A stretch of DNA of 64,000 bases, from NCBI GenBank assembly GCA_031549285.1, contig JAVBPZ010000010.1, forward strand, positions 1 through 64,000, written 5' to 3'. The stretch comes from JAAYCI01 sp031549285. GTDB lineage: Bacteria; Bacillota; Clostridia; Oscillospirales; Ruminococcaceae. Every line of letters starts with the position of its first letter. Positions within the stretch are counted from its first letter, which is position 1. Positions 1-9,351 of the stretch are shown here, piece after piece. Both the position numbers and the translations under genes were made by a program. The notes under the pieces are model-generated. The model saw nothing but the letters and a program-made list of their open reading frames with translations, had not been told where the DNA came from and did not search any database.

Positions 1-2313
1 GGTGGTGTAGTCGGCATAGCCGTCCTTGGCAACCTTGATGTGCACCGTCACCGGGGTGGCGGTATAGTCCTTCGCACCCACGTTTGCGGTCAGTGCGGCG
101 GCTTCGCCCTCGTACCAGGTGCTGCCGTTGGCGCTGTAGGAAACGGTAACGCCGGGCAGGGTGGAAGAGATGTTGGGCAGATGCCGCGCGCCATCATAGG
201 TGCCCGCATAAGGGGTTACCGCTACATTGCCGCTGTCGGGGTCGTCATCGAACGTGCCGTTTGCGGTTACGGTCAGGTATCCTGTATAGAAAAAGAACTC
301 ATAGTTATCGGTGCCGCCGCCGCTTAGGGTAATTTCCAGTTCTTCGCCAAGCCGGGTTACCGGTGTGGTTTCTGTGTAGTCGCAGTGAACCTGCGGCGCA
401 GAGAACCAGCCGCAGTTATAGCGGTTTTCTGTGTTCAAGAAGCCATTATAGGCAATCTCATATTCTATTTCATCGGTGGGGGTGCCATATGGTACTTCAA
501 AATCATATACGGATACCGCCATAGGCTTCTTTGTGATGGTCACAGTGGAGGTGGTGATATAATCAGCATAACCAGCTTTTGACACTTTAACATAGACACT
601 TAGCGGCTCATCAGCACAGTCCTTTGCGCCAAACATGGCGGCGGCACCGGGCATATCGAAGAAGTTAACGCCGTCGTCCCCATAGGTAATGGTGGCGCCC
701 TCCACATCGGTGGTAACGATGGGCAGGTGCCATTGGGCGTCGTACTCGCCCTCATAAGCGGTGACCGATACGTTGCCGCTTTCGGGGGTAGCGTCAAACG
801 TCGGCTCTTCACTCGGCCCCACAGTCAGCGTACCGGGGAGAAAATTAAAGGTATAGTTCCCATTATCATCGCCACTGGGGTATATGGGATAGGTGGAGCC
901 GCTGAGCGCGCTGTCGGTGTATGCACAGCTGTACCACAAATGCGTAGCAGCATATTCTTCAAGGTCTTCGCCTGGCACATACCCGTCGTACGACACGGTG
1001 AAATCGATAGTATCCTCATTGATACCGTGCGGTACAGTTATGTCATCGGCGGTTACATTAACCATTTTTCGCTCAATAAACGTCGACGACTCAGCGATAT
1101 AGGTGGCGCCGGTAGAGGCCTGATAAAACTGGACACTTACCCAAATATAATGGTCGGAAAAATCTTTTGCACCCATTCCATATAAATCTGCTTCATCATA
1201 TAGGCACCACTCGGGTATATTATTGCTGTTATATCGAATTTCCACACCGGGCAACACGCAGCTGGCAGTTGGCAGGTGCCACCTGCCATCATACGCCCCT
1301 TCAAACGCTTCCACATATGTGGTGCGCTCATTCAGTTCGAAATCCAGCGGGTTGCTGGAAACGAACATCTGCCCGTTATTATATTCAAACATATAGTTGT
1401 CGGCGTCGCCGTCACAGGCGGTAACATCGTACAGGGTGACAGGCTCATCCTCGGGAAGGGCGGTGTAACTTAGCCAATTATACTCATAAGTAGGGGACCA
1501 TATGGTGACCGGCTCGTTCATAACGCCGGGGGTGTTTTCGTCTTCACCCGGGGCAAACCCGTCATATGTTGCGGAAAAAACAACCTCCTGCGGGAATGTT
1601 CCGGCAAATACGTTGATGGGGTTTGGCGTCACATATACAGTTTTTGGTTCTACCTGGGTGCGGCCGTTGGAAATGTAGTCCTCTTGGCCCGGTGCGGAAA
1701 ACTTGATCTGCACCCACGCTATCTCCACATTTTTCGCACCCACGCCGGCTGCGATAGCGGCGCTTTCGCTATCATGCCAGGTGTTGCCGTAGTCGCCGCT
1801 GTAAGAAATGGTGGCGCCCGGCACGCTGGTAGTGGCAACCGGCAGGTGGTGCTGGCCGTCATACTCACCCAGATAGTCTGAAACCCATGCATCTTCCTCC
1901 AGTGTGAGTGTGGCGGTACCCTGTGCTCCCTGTAGCTGCTGGTTTTGCGGGGCAAATCCGCGCGCGCCAATCGGACCGGGCAGCACCGGCAGCTCCGGGA
2001 CCGGGGGCTCGTCTACTGCGCCACCATCCTCGGTGGCATCCCCGTTATCTGTGGCGTCCCCGCCGCTGCCGCTGTCAGTGTTTTCGCTATCCGCGGCGTT
2101 TTCGCCGGACCCGTTTGCATCAGAAGGTGCTTCCGATGCGTCAGGACCGCCTGTAGAGCCGCTATTTTCACCGGGCGCGCCAGAAACAGCGCCGATGTCT
2201 TCCTGCCCATCGCCGCTGGTTCCTTCTGCCAGTGCAGAGAAAGGTGCGGACATCAAAAAGATAAGCACCACCACTGCCATTGCGCCGGCTAATACATTTC
2301 GTTTCGTTTTCAT
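1..2313 (-). CDS. Secreted cell-surface protein with alternating Ig-like (YDG/MBG-type) repeats, C-terminus beyond window
   Basis: An uninterrupted minus-strand frame of 771 codons begins at ATG 2313 after AGGGGGA (7-nt spacing) and runs off the left edge, so the C-terminus and any wall anchor are unseen. Residues 1-29 form a signal peptide: MKTKR, a hydrophobic core and an ALAEG-like cleavage site. Residues about 30-115 are a low-complexity Gly/Ser/Asp/Glu/Pro linker. Four repeats follow with a period of about 185 residues, marked by GEYDGQHHLP (about residue 148), GAYDGRWHLP (about 337), GEYDAQWHLP (about 522) and GTYDGARHLP (about 703). Each YDG-type module, with a PGATISY-like strand and a terminal 'VKVSKAGYADY'-like strand, is followed by an MBG-like module ('VTPNPINVFAGTFP', 'TYDGFAPGED'). 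Such modules are typical extracellular stalks or adhesins of Clostridia. It is divergent from the secretion locus; a functional link is only inferred. Confidence 0.85.
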   Translation of the reverse strand, partial: MKTKRNVLAGAMAVVVLIFLMSAPFSALAEGTSGDGQEDIGAVSGAPGENSGSTGGPDASEAPSDANGSGENAADSENTDSGSGGDATDNGDATEDGGAVDEPPVPELPVLPGPIGARGFAPQNQQLQGAQGTATLTLEEDAWVSDYLGEYDGQHHLPVATTSVPGATISYSGDYGNTWHDSESAAIAAGVGAKNVEIAWVQIKFSAPGQEDYISNGRTQVEPKTVYVTPNPINVFAGTFPQEVVFSATYDGFAPGEDENTPGVMNEPVTIWSPTYEYNWLSYTALPEDEPVTLYDVTACDGDADNYMFEYNNGQMFVSSNPLDFELNERTTYVEAFEGAYDGRWHLPTASCVLPGVEIRYNSNNIPEWCLYDEADLYGMGAKDFSDHYIWVSVQFYQASTGATYIAESSTFIERKMVNVTADDITVPHGINEDTIDFTVSYDGYVPGEDLEEYAATHLWYSCAYTDSALSGSTYPIYPSGDDNGNYTFNFLPGTLTVGPSEEPTFDATPESGNVSVTAYEGEYDAQWHLPIVTTDVEGATITYGDDGVNFFDMPGAAAMFGAKDCADEPLSVYVKVSKAGYADYITTSTVTITKKPMAVSVYDFEVPYGTPTDEIEYEIAYNGFLNTENRYNCGWFSAPQVHCDYTETTPVTRLGEELEITLSGGGTDNYEFFFYTGYLTVTANGTFDDDPDSGNVAVTPYAGTYDGARHLPNISSTLPGVTVSYSANGSTWYEGEAAALTANVGAKDYTATPVTVHIKVAKDGYADYTT

Positions 2314-3156
2314 GTTCAATCCCCCTAAAGCATACAGCGCGATCCCATTTACGCGACCAAAATGCGAGCAGCCATTTTTTGAAACCCTGCAATATGTCGC
2401 CACATGCCCGAAGCGACCGGTAAAAAGCGCAAAAACTGCCCACCTATTGCATGGCTGGCCTCTATGGTGGCGAAAGTATACTTGCCGTCGGTCAAATTCC
2501 GGTCAAAAAAACCGGAAAGCCGCCATAGAACAGAATATTTGTCGATGTGCACAAAGTTTTGTTCGTTTTTCAACGGAACACACAAATTTGGCACAGCAAA
2601 CCATCCCGGAAATAGGCCATTTAATACATATTCGGCGCGAAAATCGTTTTCTTAAGTCCGAATTCATATTTTTGTGCACAAAACGGCCGGTATGCAGCGG
2701 TTGACACGCATTTTTTATTAAAACCAGACGAATAGGTTTCATGAGTCGAAAAAGAAGAAATTGCGTGTTACCATTTTGTTACTTCGAAAGGGTACACTAA
2801 TAGTACGGTGTCGTGTTTTTTTGACAAAATCATTCAAATGTTGCTCTTTTTTTACGGTGCTTTTGTCCGCACACGCAAGGGAATCGTTACATATCACTCA
2901 CAGATACGTTTTTTCGTTGACCTGCCGGGCGGGATATGGTACCATTGTTTTAATAAATATTCGCGGTGTGGAACAGGGGTTTCTGCGGCTGCGATGGATA
3001 AAAACCGGATATAAAATGGTTGGCTGCAGGGGGCAGGCCGACTTGGTTTTTCTACCCAATTTTAAAGAGCGAGATTTTCCGCCGGCAGCAAAAATTCCCA
3101 CAAGACACCCGGCGAAAAATGTCGCCCACTACACAGGCAAGGCGGGAGACACCAGC
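2314..3156. other. 843-bp divergent intergenic region
   Basis: No credible gene is visible between the surface-protein start and yukD. The plus-strand open frame reaching back to 2761 is only an upstream extension of yukD without a ribosome site. The region is AT-rich. It contains a likely yukD promoter at 2917-2945 and, for the minus strand, a TATACT hexamer near 2479 without a well-spaced -35. Confidence 0.5.
2917..2945 (+). promoter_or_regulatory. Predicted promoter of the type VII secretion operon
   Basis: TTGACC at 2917-2922 and TACCAT at 2940-2945 are separated by exactly 17 bp. Transcription would begin near 2952, giving a leader of about 205 nt before yukD. Confidence 0.5.
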
Positions 3157-3414
3157 ATGGATACCAACCGAGTGGCCGTTGTTTTAAGCCTACACAAAAA
3201 AAGAAAACAGATAGACCTGGATGTTCCGCTGGACATCACCGCGCAGGAGCTTATTATTGCGCTGAATTCGGCCTTCCAGCTGGGCCTTGCCATTGACTCG
3301 CCCACGGCAAATTACCACCTGAAAACCGAAAACCCCATCGCCTTGCTGCACGGCAACAAGCTGCTGTCGGACTATGGTTTGCGCAACGGCACCATAATTC
3401 ACTTCACACAGTAA
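3157..3414 (+). CDS. yukD: YukD/EsaB-family ubiquitin-like protein of type VII secretion
   Basis: An 85-residue protein. The ATG at 3157 follows GGCGGGAG (3141-3148); the longer frame upstream has no ribosome site. The sequence has a beta-grasp pattern: 'VAVVLSLHKKRKQIDLDVPLD', helix 'TAQELIIALNSAF', then 'LLSDYGLRNGTIIHFTQ', matching the WXG100-system ubiquitin-like family (YukD of Bacillus, EsaB of Staphylococcus). Those proteins are cytosolic accessory factors of the T7SSb machine. The position 45 bp upstream of the EssC-type ATPase supports the assignment. Ubiquitin-like conjugation is not implied, as there is no terminal diglycine. Confidence 0.85.
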   Translation: MDTNRVAVVLSLHKKRKQIDLDVPLDITAQELIIALNSAFQLGLAIDSPTANYHLKTENPIALLHGNKLLSDYGLRNGTIIHFTQ

Positions 3415-3459
3415 CTTTTTTAAACCTGTCTTTAGAAACTTCCTAAGGAGACCCCTGCA

Positions 3460-6400
3460 TTGGAAAGATATAAGGCGACCATATCGAACACCAAACTATA
3501 CCAGGAAATTGAGCTGCCGCCGGATGCCCGCACTGTGCTGGTAGGCACCGGTAAAACCAGCATGATCCGCGTCAGCCGGGATTTGTTTTTCGAGGAGTTT
3601 GATTTTCAGTTTGAGAACCGCGGTGATGGGTGGGCGCTGGTTTGCGGGGAAAACAACTATATTTCCCTGGATGGTGTTTTAAAACTAACCGTGAAGGACC
3701 TGGTTCACGGGGACAGCCTGGTGCTGAAATACAAGGATTCCCACCAGGAGATCCTGCGCATCAGCTTTACCATAGATTTTGACTATGACAACAAGGAATA
3801 CGACCGCGTTATCGATATCACCGGCCGGGATCACTTGAACATCGGCGGCACGCCCGGCTGCGATATCTTGCTGCACTCGCCGCTCATCGGGCAGGATGTG
3901 GTGACCCTTTCCCGTCAGCAGGGCCAGCTGGTGATATTGGACAATGACAGCCACTACGGTGTGTATGTAAACGGCAATAAAATCCAAAAGCAGCAGCCCG
4001 TCCGGGACTATGATTTCTTCTCAATCATCGGCTACAGTTTTTACTATAAACACGACCGGCTGTATACCTCGAAAGGCGGCGAACTGCAGCTGGTGGCGGG
4101 CCTGCCCAGTGAGATTCAATCCGACAGTACCGGCCATTTTGAATACCCGCGTTTTAACCGCAGCACCCGCATCGAGTACCCGGTGCCAAAGGAAGAAATT
4201 CCGGTGCTGGACCCGCCCAGCCCGCCCAGTGAACCAGATCAGAATATTGCCATGTCGCTGATGCCGGCACTGGGTATGATTGCTGTTACCATATTGGTTC
4301 GCGGGCAGATGGGTGGCAATAGTTCGTTTATTTTGTTCTCGGTTTGCTCCATGGGTATGGGCATCATTACCTCCATCGCAAGCCTCATTTCTTCCAAAAA
4401 GAAATTTAAGAAGAACACGGCCAAACGCATAAAAGACTATAATAAGTACATTGCTGACAAAAAAGACCTGCTGAACGAGCGGCGCATGGAAGAACGCAAC
4501 ACGCTGGAGGATATCTATTATTCCGCCGCGCGCGAACTGGACATGGTGAAGAAATTTTCCAGTGACCTGTTCAACCGCACCCCCGACGACCACGATTTTC
4601 TGTACCTGCGCGCCGGCACCGGCTCCCAGCCGTCGCTGCAGCCGGTGGGGTACAAGCAACAGGAAAAGTTCGAGTCCGAGGACGAGCTGGCGAACCTGCC
4701 GTCCACGCTGGCGGAGGAATACAAGCTGATATCCAAGGTGCCGATTGTTATGGACGGCAAAGGCAGCGGCGCCATAGGCATTGTGGGCATTCGCCAGCGG
4801 TTGTACGAGCTGATGAAAAACCTGCTGCTGGACGTGTGCACCCGCCAGTATTACAGCGATGTGCACCTGTTCTTCCTAATGGAGGAGGAGTCTGCCCAGA
4901 AGCTGTCTTGGCTGCGGCTGCTGCCCCATTTATACAACGACCATCTGGGCATGCGCAACATCGTTTGCGACGACGAGTCCCGCAACATCCTGTTTGAATA
5001 TTTGTACAAGCTGCTGTCCGCCCGGGAGGCGGCCAAGGTGTCCTCGCCGCACATCCTTATTTTCGTGTACGAGGATGTAGGCATTAAAAGCCACCCTATC
5101 TCCACCTACATTGAAAAAGCGAAAGACCTGGGCGTTACCTTCCTGTTTTTTGAAGAGCGCAAGGAACTGTTGCCGCTGGGCTGCGAGCAGGTCATACTGC
5201 TGCGCGACGGCGAGGGCAGCGGGGTTATCGTGTCCAGCGAGGACAACACCAACATCCTGCGCTTTGTGTTCGATCCCATTAGCGATGCCGACGCAGCCAG
5301 CTTTGCCCAAAAATTGGCCCCGGTATACTGTGAGGAGATCAGCCTGGAGTCCTCCTTGACCAAAAATATTTCGCTGTTCGAATTATTAAATATTTTCTCG
5401 GTCCAGGACCTGGATTTGGCCGAGCGGTGGGGCACCTCGGAAATATACAACAGCATGGCGGCACCGCTGGGGGTAAAGTCCAAAAGTGAAATAGTGGAAT
5501 TGAACCTGCATGAGAAGTTCCACGGCCCGCACGGCCTGGTGGCGGGTACCACCGGTTCCGGCAAAAGCGAAATTATGCAGTCGTACATCCTGTCTATGGC
5601 GTCGTTGTTCCACCCGTACGAGGTTGGGTTTGTCATCATCGACTTTAAGGGCGGCGGCATGGTGAACCAATTTAAGGACCTGCCGCACCTCGTTGGCGCC
5701 ATCACCAATATTGACGGGCGCGAAATTGACCGTTCGCTGCTGTCCATCAAAGCGGAACTGCGCAAGCGCCAAACTGTGTTTGCCCAGCATGACGTGAACC
5801 ATATCGACGCCTATATCAAGCTGTTCAAAAAGGGCGAGGCCACCGTTCCGCTGCCACACCTTATCCTCATTGTGGACGAGTTTGCGGAACTGAAGATGGA
5901 CCAGCCGGAGTTTATGAAAGAGCTGATCAGTGCGGCGCGTATCGGCCGCAGCCTGGGCGTCCACCTGATTCTGGCCACCCAGAAGCCCAGCGGTGTGGTC
6001 GATGCCCAAATCTGGTCAAACTCCAAGTTCAAGCTGTGCCTGAAGGTGCAGAACAAAGAGGACAGTAACGAGGTACTGAAATCCCCGCTGGCGGCGGAAA
6101 TTCGCGAGCCAGGCCGCGCCTATCTGCAGGTGGGCAACAACGAAATATTTGAGCTGTTCCAGTCCGCCTACAGCGGCGCACCGGCCAGCATGAACGCCAC
6201 CCGCACCAAAAGCTTTAAGGTACATGCGATGGCAGTTTCGGGGAAGAAGACGCTGGTGTTTGAGCAAAAAGCCCAAAAATCCGGCGAAGACGATGCGACC
6301 CAGCTGGATGCTATTGTGGATTATGTTGCCGGGTACTGCGCGGATAACAATATCATCCGGTTGCCGGGCATCTGCTTGCCGCCGCTGCGCGATGTGATCG

Positions 6401-7989
6401 ATTATTCCGAAGCCGAGCTGCCGGAACGCCAGATGGGTGTGTTCCCGGTACAGCTGGGCATATACGACGACCCGAACAACCAGCAACAGACCCAGGTGAA
6501 CCTGGATTTCCTGTCCGGAAACACCTTTATTCTGGGTTCCTCCCAGTTTGGCAAAACCAACGTGCTGCAACTGATGATCCGCAGCTTGGCACAACAGTTT
6601 GCCCCGGAAGAGGTTTCTGTGTATATCCTGGACTTTGGTTCCATGGCGCTGAAGGTTTTCAGTGAACTGAACCATGTGGGCGGCGTGGTGGTTGCCGCCG
6701 ACGATGAAAAGATCAAGACCTTTTTCCGCATGATGAACCAGGAGGTTCAAATGCGCAAGGATCGCCTGGCGAAGATTGGCATCACATCGTTTTCGTCCTA
6801 CCTGGAGGCCGGTAATCGCGACCTTCCCATGATTGCTATCTTGCTGGATAATATTGTGGCGTTCCGGGAGCTGTATGAGCAGTTTGACGACAACCTGCTC
6901 ACCCTCACGCGGGAGGGGCTGGCGCTGGGCATCACGGTGGTGGCCACCGCACAGCAGACCAGCGGCATTGGGTATAAGTACCTTTCCAACTTCCCGAACC
7001 GCGTTGGCTTGCACTGTAACTCTGGCGACGAGTATGGGTCCCTGTTTGACCGCTGCCGCATGCGTCCCAAAAACGTGCCTGGCCGCGCGCTGATAGCCCT
7101 GGAAAAGAACATCTACGAGTACCAGAACTACCTGGCGTTCGAAGGGGAAAAAGAGATTGAGCGCGTGGAGAAGATTCACGAGTTTGTGGCGGATATGCAG
7201 GAAGTATATGGAAAACAGCGTGCCCGTCCCATACCGGAAGTGCCCGGGGTCCTGTTGCCGGAGTATTTGTCAGGTTTGCATGCGCCGTTGCCGCCGTATC
7301 ACATTGCGGCCGGCCTGGATTACGGAACGGTAGATATTGTTAGCTTTAACCTGCAGCGCATAGGATATTTTGCCATCAGCGGTGCGCCAAAGAGTGGGAA
7401 GACCAATTTCTTGCGTCATATACTGGAGTGCCTGCAGCAGGGGATTGCGCAAAACCCGGTGAAGGCCTTCCTGCTGGATGACTTTGAACGTCAGTTAGAG
7501 CCGTTGCGCAGCCAGTACGATTTTGTGGAAAATTATTCTTTGGATCCGGTGTATCTGGACGAGGTACTGGAATATCTGGAGGAAGAATGTGCCACCCGAA
7601 AAAGCGCCATGATGTGTGAGGGGCCATCTGCTCTGGAGACAATGCCGCTGTTGCTGGCGGTTGTTCACAACAATACTGTTTTCGAGGCGGATGTACTTTC
7701 CCGTGAGGCGGGCGATCGGTACAAGCGTATACTGAAAAGCGCTAAAGATGTCAAAATTTGTTTTATTTTCGCAAATTTGGACGATTCGCCTATTGCATAT
7801 AGTGCACATGATATGCTAAAATCTATTAAGGAAGGGAAAAATATTGTCTATTTTGACAATATCTCCCGCCACAAGCTAACTGATATTCCCATGGCGGTGG
7901 AGCGAGCTTATAAAAAACCGATTGAAATGGGAGACGCATATTATATTCAAGAGACCGGTGTTGTGAAGATGAAGACACCACTGCGGTAA
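3460..7989 (+). CDS. essC: EssC-type FtsK/SpoIIIE ATPase, motor of type VII secretion
   Basis: A 1509-residue membrane ATPase. The start is TTG 3460 after TAAGGAG. Residues 1-210 hold two forkhead-associated-like beta domains; the second contains 'NIGGTPGCDILLHSP' and 'SHYGVYVNGNKI'. Two membrane segments lie at about 265-310. Three FtsK/SpoIIIE ATPase domains follow. The first has Walker A GTTGSGKS (696-703) and Walker B LILIVDE (D806). The second has a weaker P-loop GSSQFGKT (1025-1032). The third has GAPKSGKT (1308-1315). This order matches Staphylococcus EssC and Bacillus YukB, and the length is normal for the family. In EssC only the first ATPase domain is generally the catalytically critical one, and the C-terminal domains bind substrates. 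Genes for YukD and WXG100 flank it; EsaA, EssA and EssB homologues are not in this window. Confidence 0.95.
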   Translation: MERYKATISNTKLYQEIELPPDARTVLVGTGKTSMIRVSRDLFFEEFDFQFENRGDGWALVCGENNYISLDGVLKLTVKDLVHGDSLVLKYKDSHQEILRISFTIDFDYDNKEYDRVIDITGRDHLNIGGTPGCDILLHSPLIGQDVVTLSRQQGQLVILDNDSHYGVYVNGNKIQKQQPVRDYDFFSIIGYSFYYKHDRLYTSKGGELQLVAGLPSEIQSDSTGHFEYPRFNRSTRIEYPVPKEEIPVLDPPSPPSEPDQNIAMSLMPALGMIAVTILVRGQMGGNSSFILFSVCSMGMGIITSIASLISSKKKFKKNTAKRIKDYNKYIADKKDLLNERRMEERNTLEDIYYSAARELDMVKKFSSDLFNRTPDDHDFLYLRAGTGSQPSLQPVGYKQQEKFESEDELANLPSTLAEEYKLISKVPIVMDGKGSGAIGIVGIRQRLYELMKNLLLDVCTRQYYSDVHLFFLMEEESAQKLSWLRLLPHLYNDHLGMRNIVCDDESRNILFEYLYKLLSAREAAKVSSPHILIFVYEDVGIKSHPISTYIEKAKDLGVTFLFFEERKELLPLGCEQVILLRDGEGSGVIVSSEDNTNILRFVFDPISDADAASFAQKLAPVYCEEISLESSLTKNISLFELLNIFSVQDLDLAERWGTSEIYNSMAAPLGVKSKSEIVELNLHEKFHGPHGLVAGTTGSGKSEIMQSYILSMASLFHPYEVGFVIIDFKGGGMVNQFKDLPHLVGAITNIDGREIDRSLLSIKAELRKRQTVFAQHDVNHIDAYIKLFKKGEATVPLPHLILIVDEFAELKMDQPEFMKELISAARIGRSLGVHLILATQKPSGVVDAQIWSNSKFKLCLKVQNKEDSNEVLKSPLAAEIREPGRAYLQVGNNEIFELFQSAYSGAPASMNATRTKSFKVHAMAVSGKKTLVFEQKAQKSGEDDATQLDAIVDYVAGYCADNNIIRLPGICLPPLRDVIDYSEAELPERQMGVFPVQLGIYDDPNNQQQTQVNLDFLSGNTFILGSSQFGKTNVLQLMIRSLAQQFAPEEVSVYILDFGSMALKVFSELNHVGGVVVAADDEKIKTFFRMMNQEVQMRKDRLAKIGITSFSSYLEAGNRDLPMIAILLDNIVAFRELYEQFDDNLLTLTREGLALGITVVATAQQTSGIGYKYLSNFPNRVGLHCNSGDEYGSLFDRCRMRPKNVPGRALIALEKNIYEYQNYLAFEGEKEIERVEKIHEFVADMQEVYGKQRARPIPEVPGVLLPEYLSGLHAPLPPYHIAAGLDYGTVDIVSFNLQRIGYFAISGAPKSGKTNFLRHILECLQQGIAQNPVKAFLLDDFERQLEPLRSQYDFVENYSLDPVYLDEVLEYLEEECATRKSAMMCEGPSALETMPLLLAVVHNNTVFEADVLSREAGDRYKRILKSAKDVKICFIFANLDDSPIAYSAHDMLKSIKEGKNIVYFDNISRHKLTDIPMAVERAYKKPIEMGDAYYIQETGVVKMKTPLR

Positions 7990-8082
7990 GGGCGGGCAAA
8001 CCGAATAAGCGGCGGGCCCAATTATTATTTTGTTATCATCCAAGCTTTTGGAGGATAGAATAAAAAAAGGGAGTGTTTTTTT

Positions 8083-8376
8083 ATGGCAGAACAGATTAGT
8101 ATTAACACAGCAGTAGCGGGCGAAGTTTATCAGTATGCAAAGACCGAGACCCAGAACCTGCGGGATCAGATGAACCAGCTGAACACCCGCATCGAGTCCC
8201 TGCTGAGCGAAGGTGAGTGGAGAGGCGCTGCTTCGGACACATTCTTTAGTGAGTATCAGGATGTGAAAAAAGCCATTACCACGACCATGCCGCAGGTGCT
8301 GGATGATCTGGCAAAAAACCTGGATACCAACCTGAAGAACCTGGTTGCGGCGGACCAAGCTGGCGCCAGCAAGTAA
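8083..8376 (+). CDS. WXG100-family type VII secretion substrate (EsxA-like)
   Basis: A 97-residue helical-hairpin protein with the signature turn 'GEWRGAASDTFF' (W-R-G) between two amphipathic helices. Length and layout fit the WXG100/ESAT-6 family. Such proteins dimerise, are secreted by EssC and often activate it. The start ATG 8083 follows an AAAGGGAG site. It lies 93 bp after essC and is followed by a strong terminator (8421-8483), so it is probably the last gene of the first transcript and highly expressed. Confidence 0.92.
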   Translation: MAEQISINTAVAGEVYQYAKTETQNLRDQMNQLNTRIESLLSEGEWRGAASDTFFSEYQDVKKAITTTMPQVLDDLAKNLDTNLKNLVAADQAGASK

Positions 8377-8420
8377 TTCACGGCACACAGCACAGACAAC
8401 AGAATAGTTTTTGTAAGCAA

Positions 8421-8483
8421 GCATGGGGGGCCTTGTTGATGCCGATTTGTTTTGGTATTGCGTAGGCCCCTCATGCGTTTTTT
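8421..8483 (+). terminator. Rho-independent terminator after the WXG100 gene
   Basis: GCATGGGGGGCCT (8421-8433) pairs with AGGCCCCTCATGC (8464-8476) with one G-T wobble and is followed by GTTTTTT. An inner ATGCC/GGTAT stem extends the structure. Confidence 0.8.
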
Positions 8484-8556
8484 ATTGTCCGACGAAGCGA
8501 GCGCCACGCGAATGCTTGCATTCTCATAGCCGAGTGAGGAGGGCGACAACGGGTAT
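8481..8556. repeat. Dispersed intergenic repeat, copy 1
   Basis: These 76 nt match 22938-23013 at 74 of 76 positions in the same orientation. Copy 2 continues directly into AATACCCGTTATTGTC, forming a hairpin with GACAACGGGTAT. In copy 1 the equivalent AATACCCGTTATT begins only at 8657, with about 100 GC-rich nt in between. Confidence 0.85.
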
Positions 8557-8907
8557 ACTACCCCGCGGTCTTCGCCCAAGAGATTAAAAGGATAGCGGCC
8601 TACGGGCTGCCGCGGGAAACACGCGAAGCGCGGGGCCGGGGCTCTGCCCCGGGGTTAATACCCGTTATTACCTGATTGTTAAAAGAGAAATCTTTTGGCA
8701 TTGGTTTGTATACATTTTTTTGCTTTTGCGACAGCAGTAGCGAATAGAATAAAAGAGCGAGTACGGTTTGGCGGGATGCAGCCTGTTTTCACAAAACACA
8801 AAAAAACAGGGATAACTAATCGTTTAGGCATCTAAATGATTTTACTATAACCATGTGGGTTTGGCTTTCGTTTTGGCCATAATCCTATAACAAAAGGAAG
8901 AGATAGT

Positions 8908-9312
8908 ATGAGCTGGTGGAGTGACGTAAAGTTTGATATCCACGACTTTTTCACAACATCTGACGTAGAGGCGCAGTGTAAGCAATATCGAAAATTGGTG
9001 GAGTATCTGGACTGGTATTTGCCGGAACTGAAACAGCAGATCGAACTGTGTGAAAAAGATGGATTACCCATTTCCCCTGGTGCCGATGACACCACAAGCA
9101 GAGGGGGGCTGGCAGATGAATACAGCCGCTGTTACGATAGCATCACCAATCGGTTTGACCGACTGATAGCGACGTATAATTCTTATTATATTTTAATGGT
9201 GAGAAAGCAAGCGCTGGCGAAGTTAAAGCTGGAGAAATATGAGAAGATGGTTCGTATTGAAAACCAGCGTAAGCGCGAAATGAGCCGCCAGGAACAACGA
9301 GGGCACCTGTAA
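8908..9312 (+). CDS. Small helical protein of the type VII secretion locus, unknown function
   Basis: A 134-residue, predominantly helical, charged protein beginning 'MSWWSDVKFDIHDFF', with a C-terminal run rich in Lys/Arg/Glu ('KLKLEKYEKMVRIENQRK') that is likely coiled coil. The ATG follows AAAAGGAAGAG. I do not recognise a named family; size, helicity and position resemble small T7SSb accessory proteins such as YwqH/DUF5082-type or LXG-associated partners. It opens a five-gene run ending in the toxin and is probably a targeting partner or chaperone (inference). Confidence 0.65.
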   Translation: MSWWSDVKFDIHDFFTTSDVEAQCKQYRKLVEYLDWYLPELKQQIELCEKDGLPISPGADDTTSRGGLADEYSRCYDSITNRFDRLIATYNSYYILMVRKQALAKLKLEKYEKMVRIENQRKREMSRQEQRGHL

Positions 9313-9351
9313 AAGAATGCGAAAAGGATAGTCAAGGAGGGCGAAAATAGT

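Larger units (their letters stand above)
8377..8907. other. 531-bp intergenic region with terminator and dispersed repeat
   Basis: No gene is visible. It carries the terminator at 8421-8483, the dispersed repeat at 8481-8556, a GC-rich insert with the hairpin CCGGGGC-TCT-GCCCCGG (8636-8652), and an AT-rich stretch leading to the next gene. Confidence 0.6.

Noticed and set aside
1904..2704. Plus-strand open frame of 266 codons
   Set aside because: It is antisense to the surface-protein gene and rich in Ser/Pro/Ala, as expected from its low-complexity linker; no ribosome site.
2761..3156. N-terminal extension of YukD
   Set aside because: The extra residues have no similarity to the family, and a ribosome site lies directly before ATG 3157.
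6016..7179. Long minus-strand frame within essC
   Set aside because: Shadow of the ATPase gene in the antisense direction; no start signals.
8256..8579. Minus-strand frames over the dispersed repeat (also 22809-23050)
   Set aside because: The similar peptides at both places arise because the DNA repeat is shared; they lie in terminator and repeat sequence, not a gene.
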